The notes under the pieces: model-generated
The model's input: only the letters and a program-made list of their open reading frames with translations
Database searches by the model: none
Told to the model about the DNA's origin: nothing
Source of the DNA: Trichocoleus desertorum NBK24
GTDB lineage: Bacteria; Cyanobacteriota; Cyanobacteriia; FACHB-46
Length of the DNA: 64,000 nt
Direction of reading: 5' to 3'
NCBI RefSeq assembly: GCF_030409055.1
Contig: NZ_CP116619.1
Location: forward strand, 4,233,628 to 4,297,627
Translations under genes and position numbers: made by a program
Part shown: positions 1 through 8,078 of the stretch, piece by piece
Position numbering within the stretch: the stretch's first letter is position 1
How the letters are laid out: the number at the start of each line of letters is the position of its first letter

Positions 1-935
<935 letters not shown>

Positions 936-1015
936 GAATCACACATTGGTAGAAGTCAAAAAAGACAAGGGACTATGCAGCCTTCAAGGTTTTGGACTTG
1001 AATCTGAAGCAGTAT

Positions 1016-1133
1016 TCCTGGTGTTCATGGCGCGGTGGAACCACACTGACCCATCCCGAACTCAGAGGTGAAACGCTGCAGCGGCGACGATACTTTGGGG
1101 GTAGCCCCACGGGACAATAGCTCGATGCCAGGG
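1016..1133 (+). rRNA. rrf: 5S ribosomal RNA
   Basis: About 118 bases beginning TCCTGGTG and ending CCAGGG, whose ends pair to form helix I. The interior has the conserved 5S blocks CCATCCCGAACTC and the GGGGGTAGCCCC hairpin. It sits 80 bases after the 23S 3' end, the normal place in a cyanobacterial rrn operon. The ends are set by pairing and could shift by one or two bases. Confidence 0.95.
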
Positions 1134-1196
1134 CAATACTAATAACAAAGAGCAGGGTTTGCGTCATGTAAATCCTGCTCTTTGTTATTAGTATTG
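1134..1196 (+). terminator. Long perfect inverted repeat after 5S rRNA, probable rrn terminator
   Basis: Bases 1134-1156 are the exact reverse complement of 1174-1196: a 23-bp perfect stem with a 17-base loop that can pair a few bases further. It starts immediately after the 5S 3' end. No clean T-tract follows the right arm, so it is not a textbook intrinsic terminator, but the lower stem is A/T-rich and position alone suggests transcription end or RNA processing. Because it is a near-perfect palindrome it would act the same on both strands, which also shields the rrn operon from the decayed insertion sequence beyond it. Confidence 0.7.
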
Positions 1197-1236
1197 CAAG
1201 TCAGTTTTATCGATTTATTGAGGTAATGGTAGTGCG

Positions 1237-1703
1237 TCAAATGATAGTGGGATAAGTGACTAAATCATGCCAAGTCCAGGGTTGTAGCGTTAATCCTGCT
1301 CGGTGAGCTGCTGTCGTCTTCAATCGACTATGCTGCCAAATCCAGTTGAAGTAACTCACGACTAATTGGGTGGTTATCTTGGTTTGCTCCCATACCTTGC
1401 CAAACTTGTGCTGTCTGCGGTGCCACCGTCCGCTCTGTTGTCTCACCAACTCCACTGGTTCTCTCTAAGCTGTTATAGGCAAGTCCACTCGTGCGGCTAT
1501 CCCTCTCAAACTGCTGCCTTTACTGTGTGCCTGCAATACCTGTCGAATCTGTTCTGGTGTGACTTGGCGGTGGTAGGACAAGGTGTCAAAGCGTTCATTG
1601 AACGTTTGCTGGCACTGCGGACAGAAATATCGTTGGCTACCGTTAGGAGCTTTGCCATGTTTATGTATGCGGGGGTAAGCACAGAGTTTGCATTCTATAG
1701 ATC
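1237..1703 (-). pseudogene. IS1-type transposase remnant, internally deleted
   Basis: Reading the minus strand from about 1703 gives a zinc ribbon (CKLC, then CPQC about 22 residues later), followed by a helix-turn-helix stretch around GSSLRGIAARVDL. A TAG stop comes next, and in the same frame a segment rich in Trp, Arg and His ends with the residues TYPTII at 1237. An intact IS1-type transposase has about 150 or more residues of DDE catalytic core between these parts. Here that core is missing, so the most economical reading is an internal deletion plus a stop. The family assignment rests on the zinc ribbon and HTH arrangement recognised by eye. No complete copy is present in the window. 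Confidence 0.7.
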
Positions 1704-1757
1704 ATGCTTGAAGGGAGGTGCCTTTCTGCTTTACCGAATCCACCACGATTTGATGCA

Positions 1758-1919
1758 CTACCCGCCGAGTTGCGGCAATACGGATTGTTGCGTTTGTTCC
1801 TGAACGGCTTGTTCAATCCCTTCAAGCGTCTTCAGTTGTTCGGGTGGCGTGTTGCGATGAAGGATCGCAGCAATCGTTTCAACACTCTGCTGGAGAAGGG
1901 CTTTGTCTTCGGGTGTCAT
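1758..1919 (-). pseudogene. Fragment like the N-terminus of a cyanobacterial transposase ORF
   Basis: A 53-residue frame starts MTPEDKALLQQ and contains PPEQLKTLEGIEQAV, a segment like the N-terminal region I associate with cyanobacterial ISKra4-type transposases. It stops at a TAG at 1758-1760. The following ~50 bases before the zinc-ribbon fragment contain stops in the readings I tried. It is probably the truncated start of another element or an accessory ORF of the same one. Family assignment is tentative. Confidence 0.45.
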
Positions 1920-2315
1920 AAAACTAAAACGTCTGAAAAAGATGCATTACCTTCCGACTAACTTTTCTACCAAGAAGGTGACACGCACCCTGTACTGCTT
2001 GATTGAAACACTGCCCGCCAAGCGATAGAAACTGTGTTTACGATCGCTGACTCTCATCCAAATAATACAGAAACAATTCTGCACCCATAGTTAAATGTGC
2101 GATCGCTTGTTAATTTTGACTAATGGTTTTAGAGATAGTTAGATAGCAAGAACTAACGTAGGTATAGCTGTCACCGCAATGGGTATCTTGATTAGTGAAG
2201 TGGTGCTGATGCTAACTAAGAGATGATTGCTAGTAATTGCGCTCGCACCTTCATAAGACTAGTTCTCCGTCATGAGTAGTCTGCCGCTAATTGAGTTCTA
2301 GCCCCCAGTAACTTA
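1920..2315. other. Intergenic region, no gene recognised
   Basis: About 396 bases between the insertion-sequence debris and the parvulin gene. It holds scattered short stops in all frames and a few GCGATCGC-like sites. It presumably carries the promoter of the secretion cassette, but I cannot point to convincing -35/-10 boxes. Confidence 0.5.
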
Positions 2316-3119
2316 ATGTCTTTACAAAAAAATTCTGTTTTGGAAAGCCCTCCGCCCGCTGATATGACTGTGATTCTACAAGTTGGTGATCGCCCCATCA
2401 CTGCCGCAGAAATCATTCCGCTTTTGGCACGATACCAACTACTACCTCAGCTATTGCGAGAGGTATTGCTCGATCAGGTGACTACTCCTTACACTTGTAC
2501 ACCGGAAGAAGTTGCTCAAGCCTGTCAGCACTTTTATGCCCAAAACCAGCTGATATCAGAGGAGGCACAGCAGGCTTGGTTGTCGCAGCGTCAGCTAACG
2601 CCTGAGGAGTTTAAGGCTAGGACTGAGCGGGGATTACGAATCGAAAAATTTAAGCAGGCCACTTGGGGAATCAAGCTAGAATCTTACTTTTTGCAGAGAA
2701 AAGGGCAAATGGACAAGGTGATTTATTCTCTTATCCGGACCCAAGATGTGGGGATTGCTCAAGAACTCTATTTTCGCATCCAAGAAGGTGAGCAATTTTT
2801 TGCGGACTTAGCACGGGAATATTCTCAAGGGCCTGAATCTCAAACGGGAGGTTTAATTGGTCCTGTGGAGTTGAGCGTTCCTCACCCACAATTAGCAAGA
2901 GTACTGTCAATGAGCCAGCCAGGGCAGTTGTGGCCTCCAACCCAGTTGGGAGAATGGGTGGTGATTGTGCGGTTGGAAAAATTCATACCAGCGCAATTAG
3001 ACGAACCCATGCGCCAAAGGCTGCTGAACGAGCTGTTTAATAATTGGCTGCAAGAGCAGCTTCATCAAATCAACGCTGTTAATAACTCTGGTGCTGTTGC
3101 TACTTCTGCTTCCTCATGA
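2316..3119 (+). CDS. Parvulin-type peptidylprolyl isomerase of a type I secretion cassette
   Basis: A 267-residue protein. The N-terminal half (about 20-130) is helical and resembles the SurA/PrsA chaperone module. Residues ~134-225 resemble a parvulin rotamase domain, with the typical helix and the segment SQGPESQTGGLIGPV. I see no signal peptide, so it is probably cytoplasmic, or uses an unconventional route. Its stop overlaps the start of the ABC exporter gene by 4 bases (ATGA at 3116-3119), so the two are translationally coupled. Such isomerases next to HlyB/HlyD pairs are known in cyanobacteria. A role in keeping an exported substrate foldable is inferred from context. Several parvulin consensus residues are weak, so catalysis is not certain. 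Confidence 0.82.
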   Translation: MSLQKNSVLESPPPADMTVILQVGDRPITAAEIIPLLARYQLLPQLLREVLLDQVTTPYTCTPEEVAQACQHFYAQNQLISEEAQQAWLSQRQLTPEEFKARTERGLRIEKFKQATWGIKLESYFLQRKGQMDKVIYSLIRTQDVGIAQELYFRIQEGEQFFADLAREYSQGPESQTGGLIGPVELSVPHPQLARVLSMSQPGQLWPPTQLGEWVVIVRLEKFIPAQLDEPMRQRLLNELFNNWLQEQLHQINAVNNSGAVATSASS

Positions 3120-6100
3120 CTTACACCACAAACACAATTCAAGAGTTTTTAACGCAAGTTCCTGGCTTCAGCCAGTTATCGCCCGCTACTGTCACGCGGC
3201 TATTGCCAAAATTTCAGTTACTGCGTTACCGCATGGGTCAGGCGATCCTAGTACGAGAAAAACTGCCTGTTCAGATTGCTATTTTGTATGAAGGGCAAGC
3301 TCGCTACTTAGGTTACGACCCACGAACCCAACTGCCCAGTACGTTGAAGTTATTAAATCCTGGAGAGGTATTAGGCTGGGCGGGGCTTTTGCGGGGTATG
3401 CCTTGCGAGACCGCGATCGCTTCTAATGAGGTGATTTGTATTACTCTTGCAACCACCGACTTCCTAGAACTAATTGAGCAAGAGCCAGGATTTGCTGCCG
3501 CGTTTCGTCAACGTTGTGCGTTAGTGGAAGCCTTTGACTTGCTTGGAGCAGAACTAGAGCGCCAACCTATTAATAGAGCTATTAATCTTAAAGACTTTAC
3601 CCAGCAGGTGTGGCCAGAAGCTGTAGTCATGAATTTGCCTAAAGGCAGGACACAGCTCAGCCAGCTTGACCCTAGTTTAATTTGGTTAGTTAGTGGCGGT
3701 GGCACAGTTACCAACCAGCCAGTAGGCAGTCGCCTTAATGCTTTTATCTCTCAACCCTATGTCAGTGTGGAGGGGCCAAGTGCGGCCCGTCTCGTTGGGT
3801 TCCCTGCTACCGCTTTAGGAGAGGTGCATGCAGAAGCTAATGGTTCAGCTCTGGTACTGAATGATGCGGCTGAATTAGTGCCCTTCCCAGAGGCTGAGGC
3901 CGAACTAGAGGCGGAAGGTGTAGACATTCCTTACGCGCCTGAGAAGGTACCAGGAGATTCAAGTGCTACCCTGACGCAACAGGCTAAGGGGAAACAGAAA
4001 TATCCTTACATCCGAGCGAGAGGGCCACTCAACGCGACTCTAGCTTGTTTCCAAATGTTGGCGCAGCATTTGGGTCTACCTTTTCGGCGGGATGTGGTGC
4101 ATCGGGTTTTAACGAATCAGATGGATCGCTCAGGTAGCATGTCTCTACAAGTCTGTGGCGCGATCGCAGAATTGATGGGGTTAAATGCCCAACTGGTTAA
4201 TGTACCCGCCGCAACTGTGAGCCGCCTGCCTGCCCCAGCGTTGATCCGTTGGCAAGATAGCTGTGCAGTGCTGTATGAGATTAGTGATAAAGCGATTGTG
4301 CTGGCTGTCCCAGAAACAGGAATTCGGCGATTAAAACCAGCGGACTTTGCAGAGATCTGGGGGCAAGAAGGTCAGGTTTTATTGCTAAAGCCTACCAAAC
4401 AAACGCCCAAGCAACGGTTTGGCCTCGGTTGGTTTTTGCCATCCTTGATTCGGTATCGCAAGGTTTTAATTGAAGTTTTAATCGCTTCCTTTTTTGTGCA
4501 GCTATTCAGTTTGGCCAACCCTTTGATGCTGCAAATCATCATTGACCGAGTGTTGGTCCAAAACAGTCTGGACACTTTGAATGTCCTCGGCATCTTCTTA
4601 CTGCTAATGGCGTTTTTCGAGTCGCTGTTAATGAGCTTGCGAACCTATTTGTTCGTCGATACCACCAACCGGATCGACATGGCTTTGGGTTCAGAGATTA
4701 TTGACCACCTCCTCCGATTGCCTCTGAAATATTTTGAGAAGCGCCCAGTAGGGGAACTGTCTAGTCGCATCAATGAGCTAGAAAATATCCGCCAATTTTT
4801 AACTGGAACAGCGCTAACTGTAGTGCTAGATGCCGTGTTCTCGGTCATCTACATCGTGGTCATGTTTATCTACAGTTGGCTGTTGGCTCTTGTCGCTTTA
4901 GCCACAATTCCTCTGTTTGCTATTCTGACAGCTTTAGTTTCTCCCATTATCCGACGACAGTTGCGGGCCAAAGCAGAGCGTAACGCTGAAACGCAATCTT
5001 ACTTAGTGGAGGTGATGTCTGGAATTCAGACGGTCAAGGCTCAAAACATTGAGTTGCGATCGCGCTGGCAATGGCAAGAGCGCTATGCTCGCTACGTGAG
5101 CGCTGGATTCCAAACGGTTCTGACTTCTACGACTGCTGGTGCGACTAGCAACTTACTCAACAAAGTTTCTGGTTTGCTGGTGCTCTGGGTAGGGGCTTAC
5201 CTGGTAATTGCGGGCCAGTTAACCTTAGGACAGTTATTTGCCTTCCGGATTATTGCTGGCTACGTGACCACACCCTTACTGCGTTTGACGCAACTGTGGC
5301 AAAACTTTCAGGAAACTGCCCTCTCGTTAGAGCGTCTAAGCGATATTATCGACACTCCCCAAGAGGCAGATGAGCTGGATCGGCAAAACATTCCGATGCC
5401 CACGATCAAAGGGGCGGTTACCTACGATGATGTGGTCTTCAGCTTTAATAAAAATAGTGCACCTCAACTCAATCACATCAGCATCGAATTCCCTGCTGGT
5501 ATTTTTGTGGGCGTGGTAGGGCAGAGTGGTTCGGGTAAAAGCACTTTAATGAAGCTGTTACCGCGTCTCTATGAACCAGAGTCCGGACGCATCTTAATCG
5601 ATAATTACGACATTAACAAAGTGGAGTTGTATTCCCTGCGGCGACAGGTCGGCATTGTGCCACAGGAGCCGCTACTGTTTGATGGCACTGTTCAAGAAAA
5701 CATTGCGCTAACTCAACCAGATGCTTCTTCGGAAGAAATTATCGCTGCTGCTAAGGTGGCGGCGGCCCATGATTTCATCATGACGTTGCCAAATGGCTAT
5801 AACACTCGCGTAGGTGAACGGGGAGCGGCGCTCTCTGGGGGCCAGCGACAACGGGTAGCGATCGCTCGAACCGTGTTGCAAAATCCTCGTCTCTTGATTT
5901 TGGACGAGGCAACCAGTGCTTTGGACTACGACACTGAACGGCAAGTGTGTCTGAACTTGGCAGAAGCTTTTAGAGATCGCACCGTGTTCTTTATCACGCA
6001 CCGTCTAAGCACCATTAAGAACGCCAACATGATTTTGATGATGGACAAAGGTTCTATCGTCGAAACCGGACTGCATGAAGAACTAATGGCAATCAAAGGG

Positions 6101-6142
6101 CGCTACTACTGCCTCTATCAACAACAAGAGTCGCAAATGTAG
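3116..6142 (+). CDS. ABC exporter with N-terminal cNMP-binding domain and inactive C39-like domain
   Basis: A 1008-residue type I secretion ATPase. Residues ~10-150 form a Crp-like cyclic-nucleotide-binding beta-roll. An acidic linker follows to ~295. Residues ~300-430 are a C39-like domain in which the catalytic Cys position reads Ala (NATLACFQM), and the His and Asp positions also look replaced, so it should bind but not cleave substrate, like HlyB. Transmembrane helices span ~440-740. The nucleotide-binding domain has Walker A GQSGSGKST (~802), signature LSGGQRQR (~905), Walker B LLILDEATSALD (~925) and the switch His in FITHRLST. Architecture matches HetC-like/HlyB-like cyanobacterial exporters. 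It overlaps the parvulin gene by 4 bases; the HlyD partner lies ~350 bases downstream. No candidate substrate gene is adjacent. Confidence 0.93.
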   Translation: MTYTTNTIQEFLTQVPGFSQLSPATVTRLLPKFQLLRYRMGQAILVREKLPVQIAILYEGQARYLGYDPRTQLPSTLKLLNPGEVLGWAGLLRGMPCETAIASNEVICITLATTDFLELIEQEPGFAAAFRQRCALVEAFDLLGAELERQPINRAINLKDFTQQVWPEAVVMNLPKGRTQLSQLDPSLIWLVSGGGTVTNQPVGSRLNAFISQPYVSVEGPSAARLVGFPATALGEVHAEANGSALVLNDAAELVPFPEAEAELEAEGVDIPYAPEKVPGDSSATLTQQAKGKQKYPYIRARGPLNATLACFQMLAQHLGLPFRRDVVHRVLTNQMDRSGSMSLQVCGAIAELMGLNAQLVNVPAATVSRLPAPALIRWQDSCAVLYEISDKAIVLAVPETGIRRLKPADFAEIWGQEGQVLLLKPTKQTPKQRFGLGWFLPSLIRYRKVLIEVLIASFFVQLFSLANPLMLQIIIDRVLVQNSLDTLNVLGIFLLLMAFFESLLMSLRTYLFVDTTNRIDMALGSEIIDHLLRLPLKYFEKRPVGELSSRINELENIRQFLTGTALTVVLDAVFSVIYIVVMFIYSWLLALVALATIPLFAILTALVSPIIRRQLRAKAERNAETQSYLVEVMSGIQTVKAQNIELRSRWQWQERYARYVSAGFQTVLTSTTAGATSNLLNKVSGLLVLWVGAYLVIAGQLTLGQLFAFRIIAGYVTTPLLRLTQLWQNFQETALSLERLSDIIDTPQEADELDRQNIPMPTIKGAVTYDDVVFSFNKNSAPQLNHISIEFPAGIFVGVVGQSGSGKSTLMKLLPRLYEPESGRILIDNYDINKVELYSLRRQVGIVPQEPLLFDGTVQENIALTQPDASSEEIIAAAKVAAAHDFIMTLPNGYNTRVGERGAALSGGQRQRVAIARTVLQNPRLLILDEATSALDYDTERQVCLNLAEAFRDRTVFFITHRLSTIKNANMILMMDKGSIVETGLHEELMAIKGRYYCLYQQQESQM

Positions 6143-6494
6143 ACCCGTTGCCTTTAGAGGGAAGCTGGAAGCTCAAGGGGGTGGCAATCGCTACCTCTCT
6201 TCTGAACCATTCAACAGCAAGACTCAGCTGTAAAGTTTCATCAAACTTTTGTAGTAAGTATTTTCTGAAGCTAGACGAAATTGCTACATAAAGAGGAAGA
6301 CTACCCCCTAAAGATTGATATTGCAGCAATTGATTTTCAGTACTTGCAAATCTGTGAACCTTAAAGGGCACGATAACAACAGGACTAAGCCGTAAAAACT
6401 TCCAGCGGAATTTCCTTGCTACGTTGCTGGTGCTGGCAAATCCCCCTTTGCTACAGCCCATGAATTGCGCCACTCCCTATTACCTACTAGGTTT
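6143..6494. other. Gap between exporter and adaptor genes
   Basis: About 350 bases with no recognisable gene. A minus-strand open frame spans it but runs into the exporter's 3' end and resembles nothing I know. The space is unusually large for an ABC-HlyD pair, so the adaptor may have its own promoter here. Confidence 0.5.
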
Positions 6495-8027
6495 ATGATG
6501 ATTAACCAGCAAAATGGAGCCAAGTTGAATCAACAGCTACCTCCTACCCCAGAAGTAGCTTCTTATTCAGCGAAATCGACAACTTTTGACCAACCTGTTG
6601 TTCTCCAGCAACCTGCCACTTGGTCACGAGCCATTGTTTGGAGTATCGTTGCTGTTACCACAGCTTCAATCATCTGGGCCTGTATAGCCAAAATTGAGGA
6701 AGCGGTCAGTTCTCAGGGCAAGCTGGAGCCGCAAGGCGCTGTGAAAGAAGTGCAAGCTCCAGTCGCAGGGGTTGTTAAAGAAATTTATGTCAAGGAAGGC
6801 GATCGCGTTAAGCAAGGGCAAACGCTCCTCAGTTTTGATCCCACCGCAGCGCGAGCCCAAGAGAAGTCGCTGCTGAATATTCGTACTGCCTTGATGCAGG
6901 AAAATCAGTTTTATCGGTCTCAACTCGTTGGTTTGGCTTCCCCAGCCAGCACCGATCAAGCGGCGATCGCACTGAAACTACCTACAGAGATTGCTTCCCT
7001 GACCAAGAGCCGAGTGAACCTCTTGGCAGAAAACCAAATGTATCGCGCTCAGCTTACAGGTGCTCCCCAAGGAGGTAATTTCTCCATTGATCAAATGGCG
7101 CGCCTGCAATCCAGTCGAGATGAATTTAATTCGCGGGCGGCATCAGCTCAGTTGGAGACAAAACAACTGGAGCGCCAGTACAGTCAAAACCAAGTGTCTC
7201 TAGCTAATGCCAGGGATAGTTTGGCGGTGAACCAGCGAATTTTAGATGGCATTCGACCACTGTATGAAGAAGGTGGCATTGCTAAGATTCAGTATTTGAA
7301 GCAAGAACAAGAAGTTCGCTCTGGTCAAGCTGAAGTTGAACGCCTAGGTCAGGAACAGCAGCGCTTGCAATTCGCGATCGCTCAAGCTCAACAACAGCTA
7401 CAAAACACCGTCTCTCAGACACAAAAAGATGTTCTGACTTTGATGGCAAATAATGATCAACGCATTGCGGAAATTGACAGCCAATTGACCAAGGCGATCG
7501 TTGAAAATGAAAAACGGCTTGACGAAATTAATAGTCAACTTAGTCAAGCCCAACTGACGTTGAAATATCAGGATATTAAGGCTCCTACTGATGGCATTAT
7601 TTTTGATGTCAAAGCAGGTGGCCCCGGCTTTGTCGCGAACCCCAGTGAGGCTGTGCTCAAGATTGTGCCCAGCGATCAGCTAGTCGCCAAGGTTTATATT
7701 ACAAACCGAGACATCGGCTTCATCAAAGAAGGCATGGATGTGGATGTCAGAATCGACTCTTTTCCCTTTAGTGAGTTTGGAGATATTAAAGGCCAATTAA
7801 CCTCCATTGGTTCTGATGCTTTACCTCCCGACGAACTGCGGCAGTACTACAGCTTCCCCGCGAAAATTACTCTAGATGCTCAAACACTCCGGATCAGAGG
7901 GCGAGAAGTACCCCTGCAATCGGGTATGTCCGTGAGCACCAATATTAAGATCCGCCAGCGCACCGTCATGAGCATCTTTGTTGACTTATTTGCGAAGCAG
8001 TTGGATGGTATGAAGGCGATCAGATAA
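6495..8027 (+). CDS. HlyD-family membrane-fusion adaptor of type I secretion
   Basis: About 510 residues from the ATG at 6495; an upstream in-frame TTG at 6465 is less likely. A single N-terminal membrane helix (about residues 46-66, AIVWSIVAVTTASIIWACIA) is followed by the first half of a barrel-sandwich (lipoyl-like) domain, VQAPVAGVVKEIYVKEGDRV. A long alpha-helical hairpin rich in Gln and Glu follows (~150-340), then the second lipoyl half (IKAPTDGIIFDVKA) and a beta-barrel domain ending in a membrane-proximal segment. This is the classical HlyD order. It bridges the inner-membrane ABC exporter to an outer-membrane channel; no TolC-like gene is in the window, so the channel must be supplied from elsewhere. 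Confidence 0.92.
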   Translation: MMINQQNGAKLNQQLPPTPEVASYSAKSTTFDQPVVLQQPATWSRAIVWSIVAVTTASIIWACIAKIEEAVSSQGKLEPQGAVKEVQAPVAGVVKEIYVKEGDRVKQGQTLLSFDPTAARAQEKSLLNIRTALMQENQFYRSQLVGLASPASTDQAAIALKLPTEIASLTKSRVNLLAENQMYRAQLTGAPQGGNFSIDQMARLQSSRDEFNSRAASAQLETKQLERQYSQNQVSLANARDSLAVNQRILDGIRPLYEEGGIAKIQYLKQEQEVRSGQAEVERLGQEQQRLQFAIAQAQQQLQNTVSQTQKDVLTLMANNDQRIAEIDSQLTKAIVENEKRLDEINSQLSQAQLTLKYQDIKAPTDGIIFDVKAGGPGFVANPSEAVLKIVPSDQLVAKVYITNRDIGFIKEGMDVDVRIDSFPFSEFGDIKGQLTSIGSDALPPDELRQYYSFPAKITLDAQTLRIRGREVPLQSGMSVSTNIKIRQRTVMSIFVDLFAKQLDGMKAIR

Positions 8028-8078
8028 GCTGCTATAACGGCAGTTCTGCCTTGTTTTCCTAACTGCCTAATCCCTGAA

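Larger units (their letters stand above)
1237..1919 (-). mobile_element. Decayed insertion-sequence material (minus strand)
   Basis: Two broken transposase-like reading frames lie head to tail on the minus strand between the rrn operon and the secretion cassette. The 1758-1919 piece resembles the N-terminal part of cyanobacterial transposase ORFs. The 1237-1703 piece has the zinc ribbon and helix-turn-helix of an IS1-type transposase joined directly to an apparent C-terminal segment. A sequence beginning GGTAATGGTAGTGCG at 1222 lies just beyond the 3' end and could be a degraded terminal repeat, but I could not prove a matching right end. The region is non-functional as a transposon. Confidence 0.7.

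Noticed and set aside
1366-1961. Plus-strand open frames of 145 and 85 codons
   Set aside because: They are antisense to the insertion-sequence fragments, whose minus-strand zinc ribbon and HTH explain the DNA.
6093-6473. Minus-strand open frame of 126 codons between exporter and adaptor genes
   Set aside because: It runs into the exporter's 3' coding end, has no recognisable domain and lacks a convincing ribosome-binding site.
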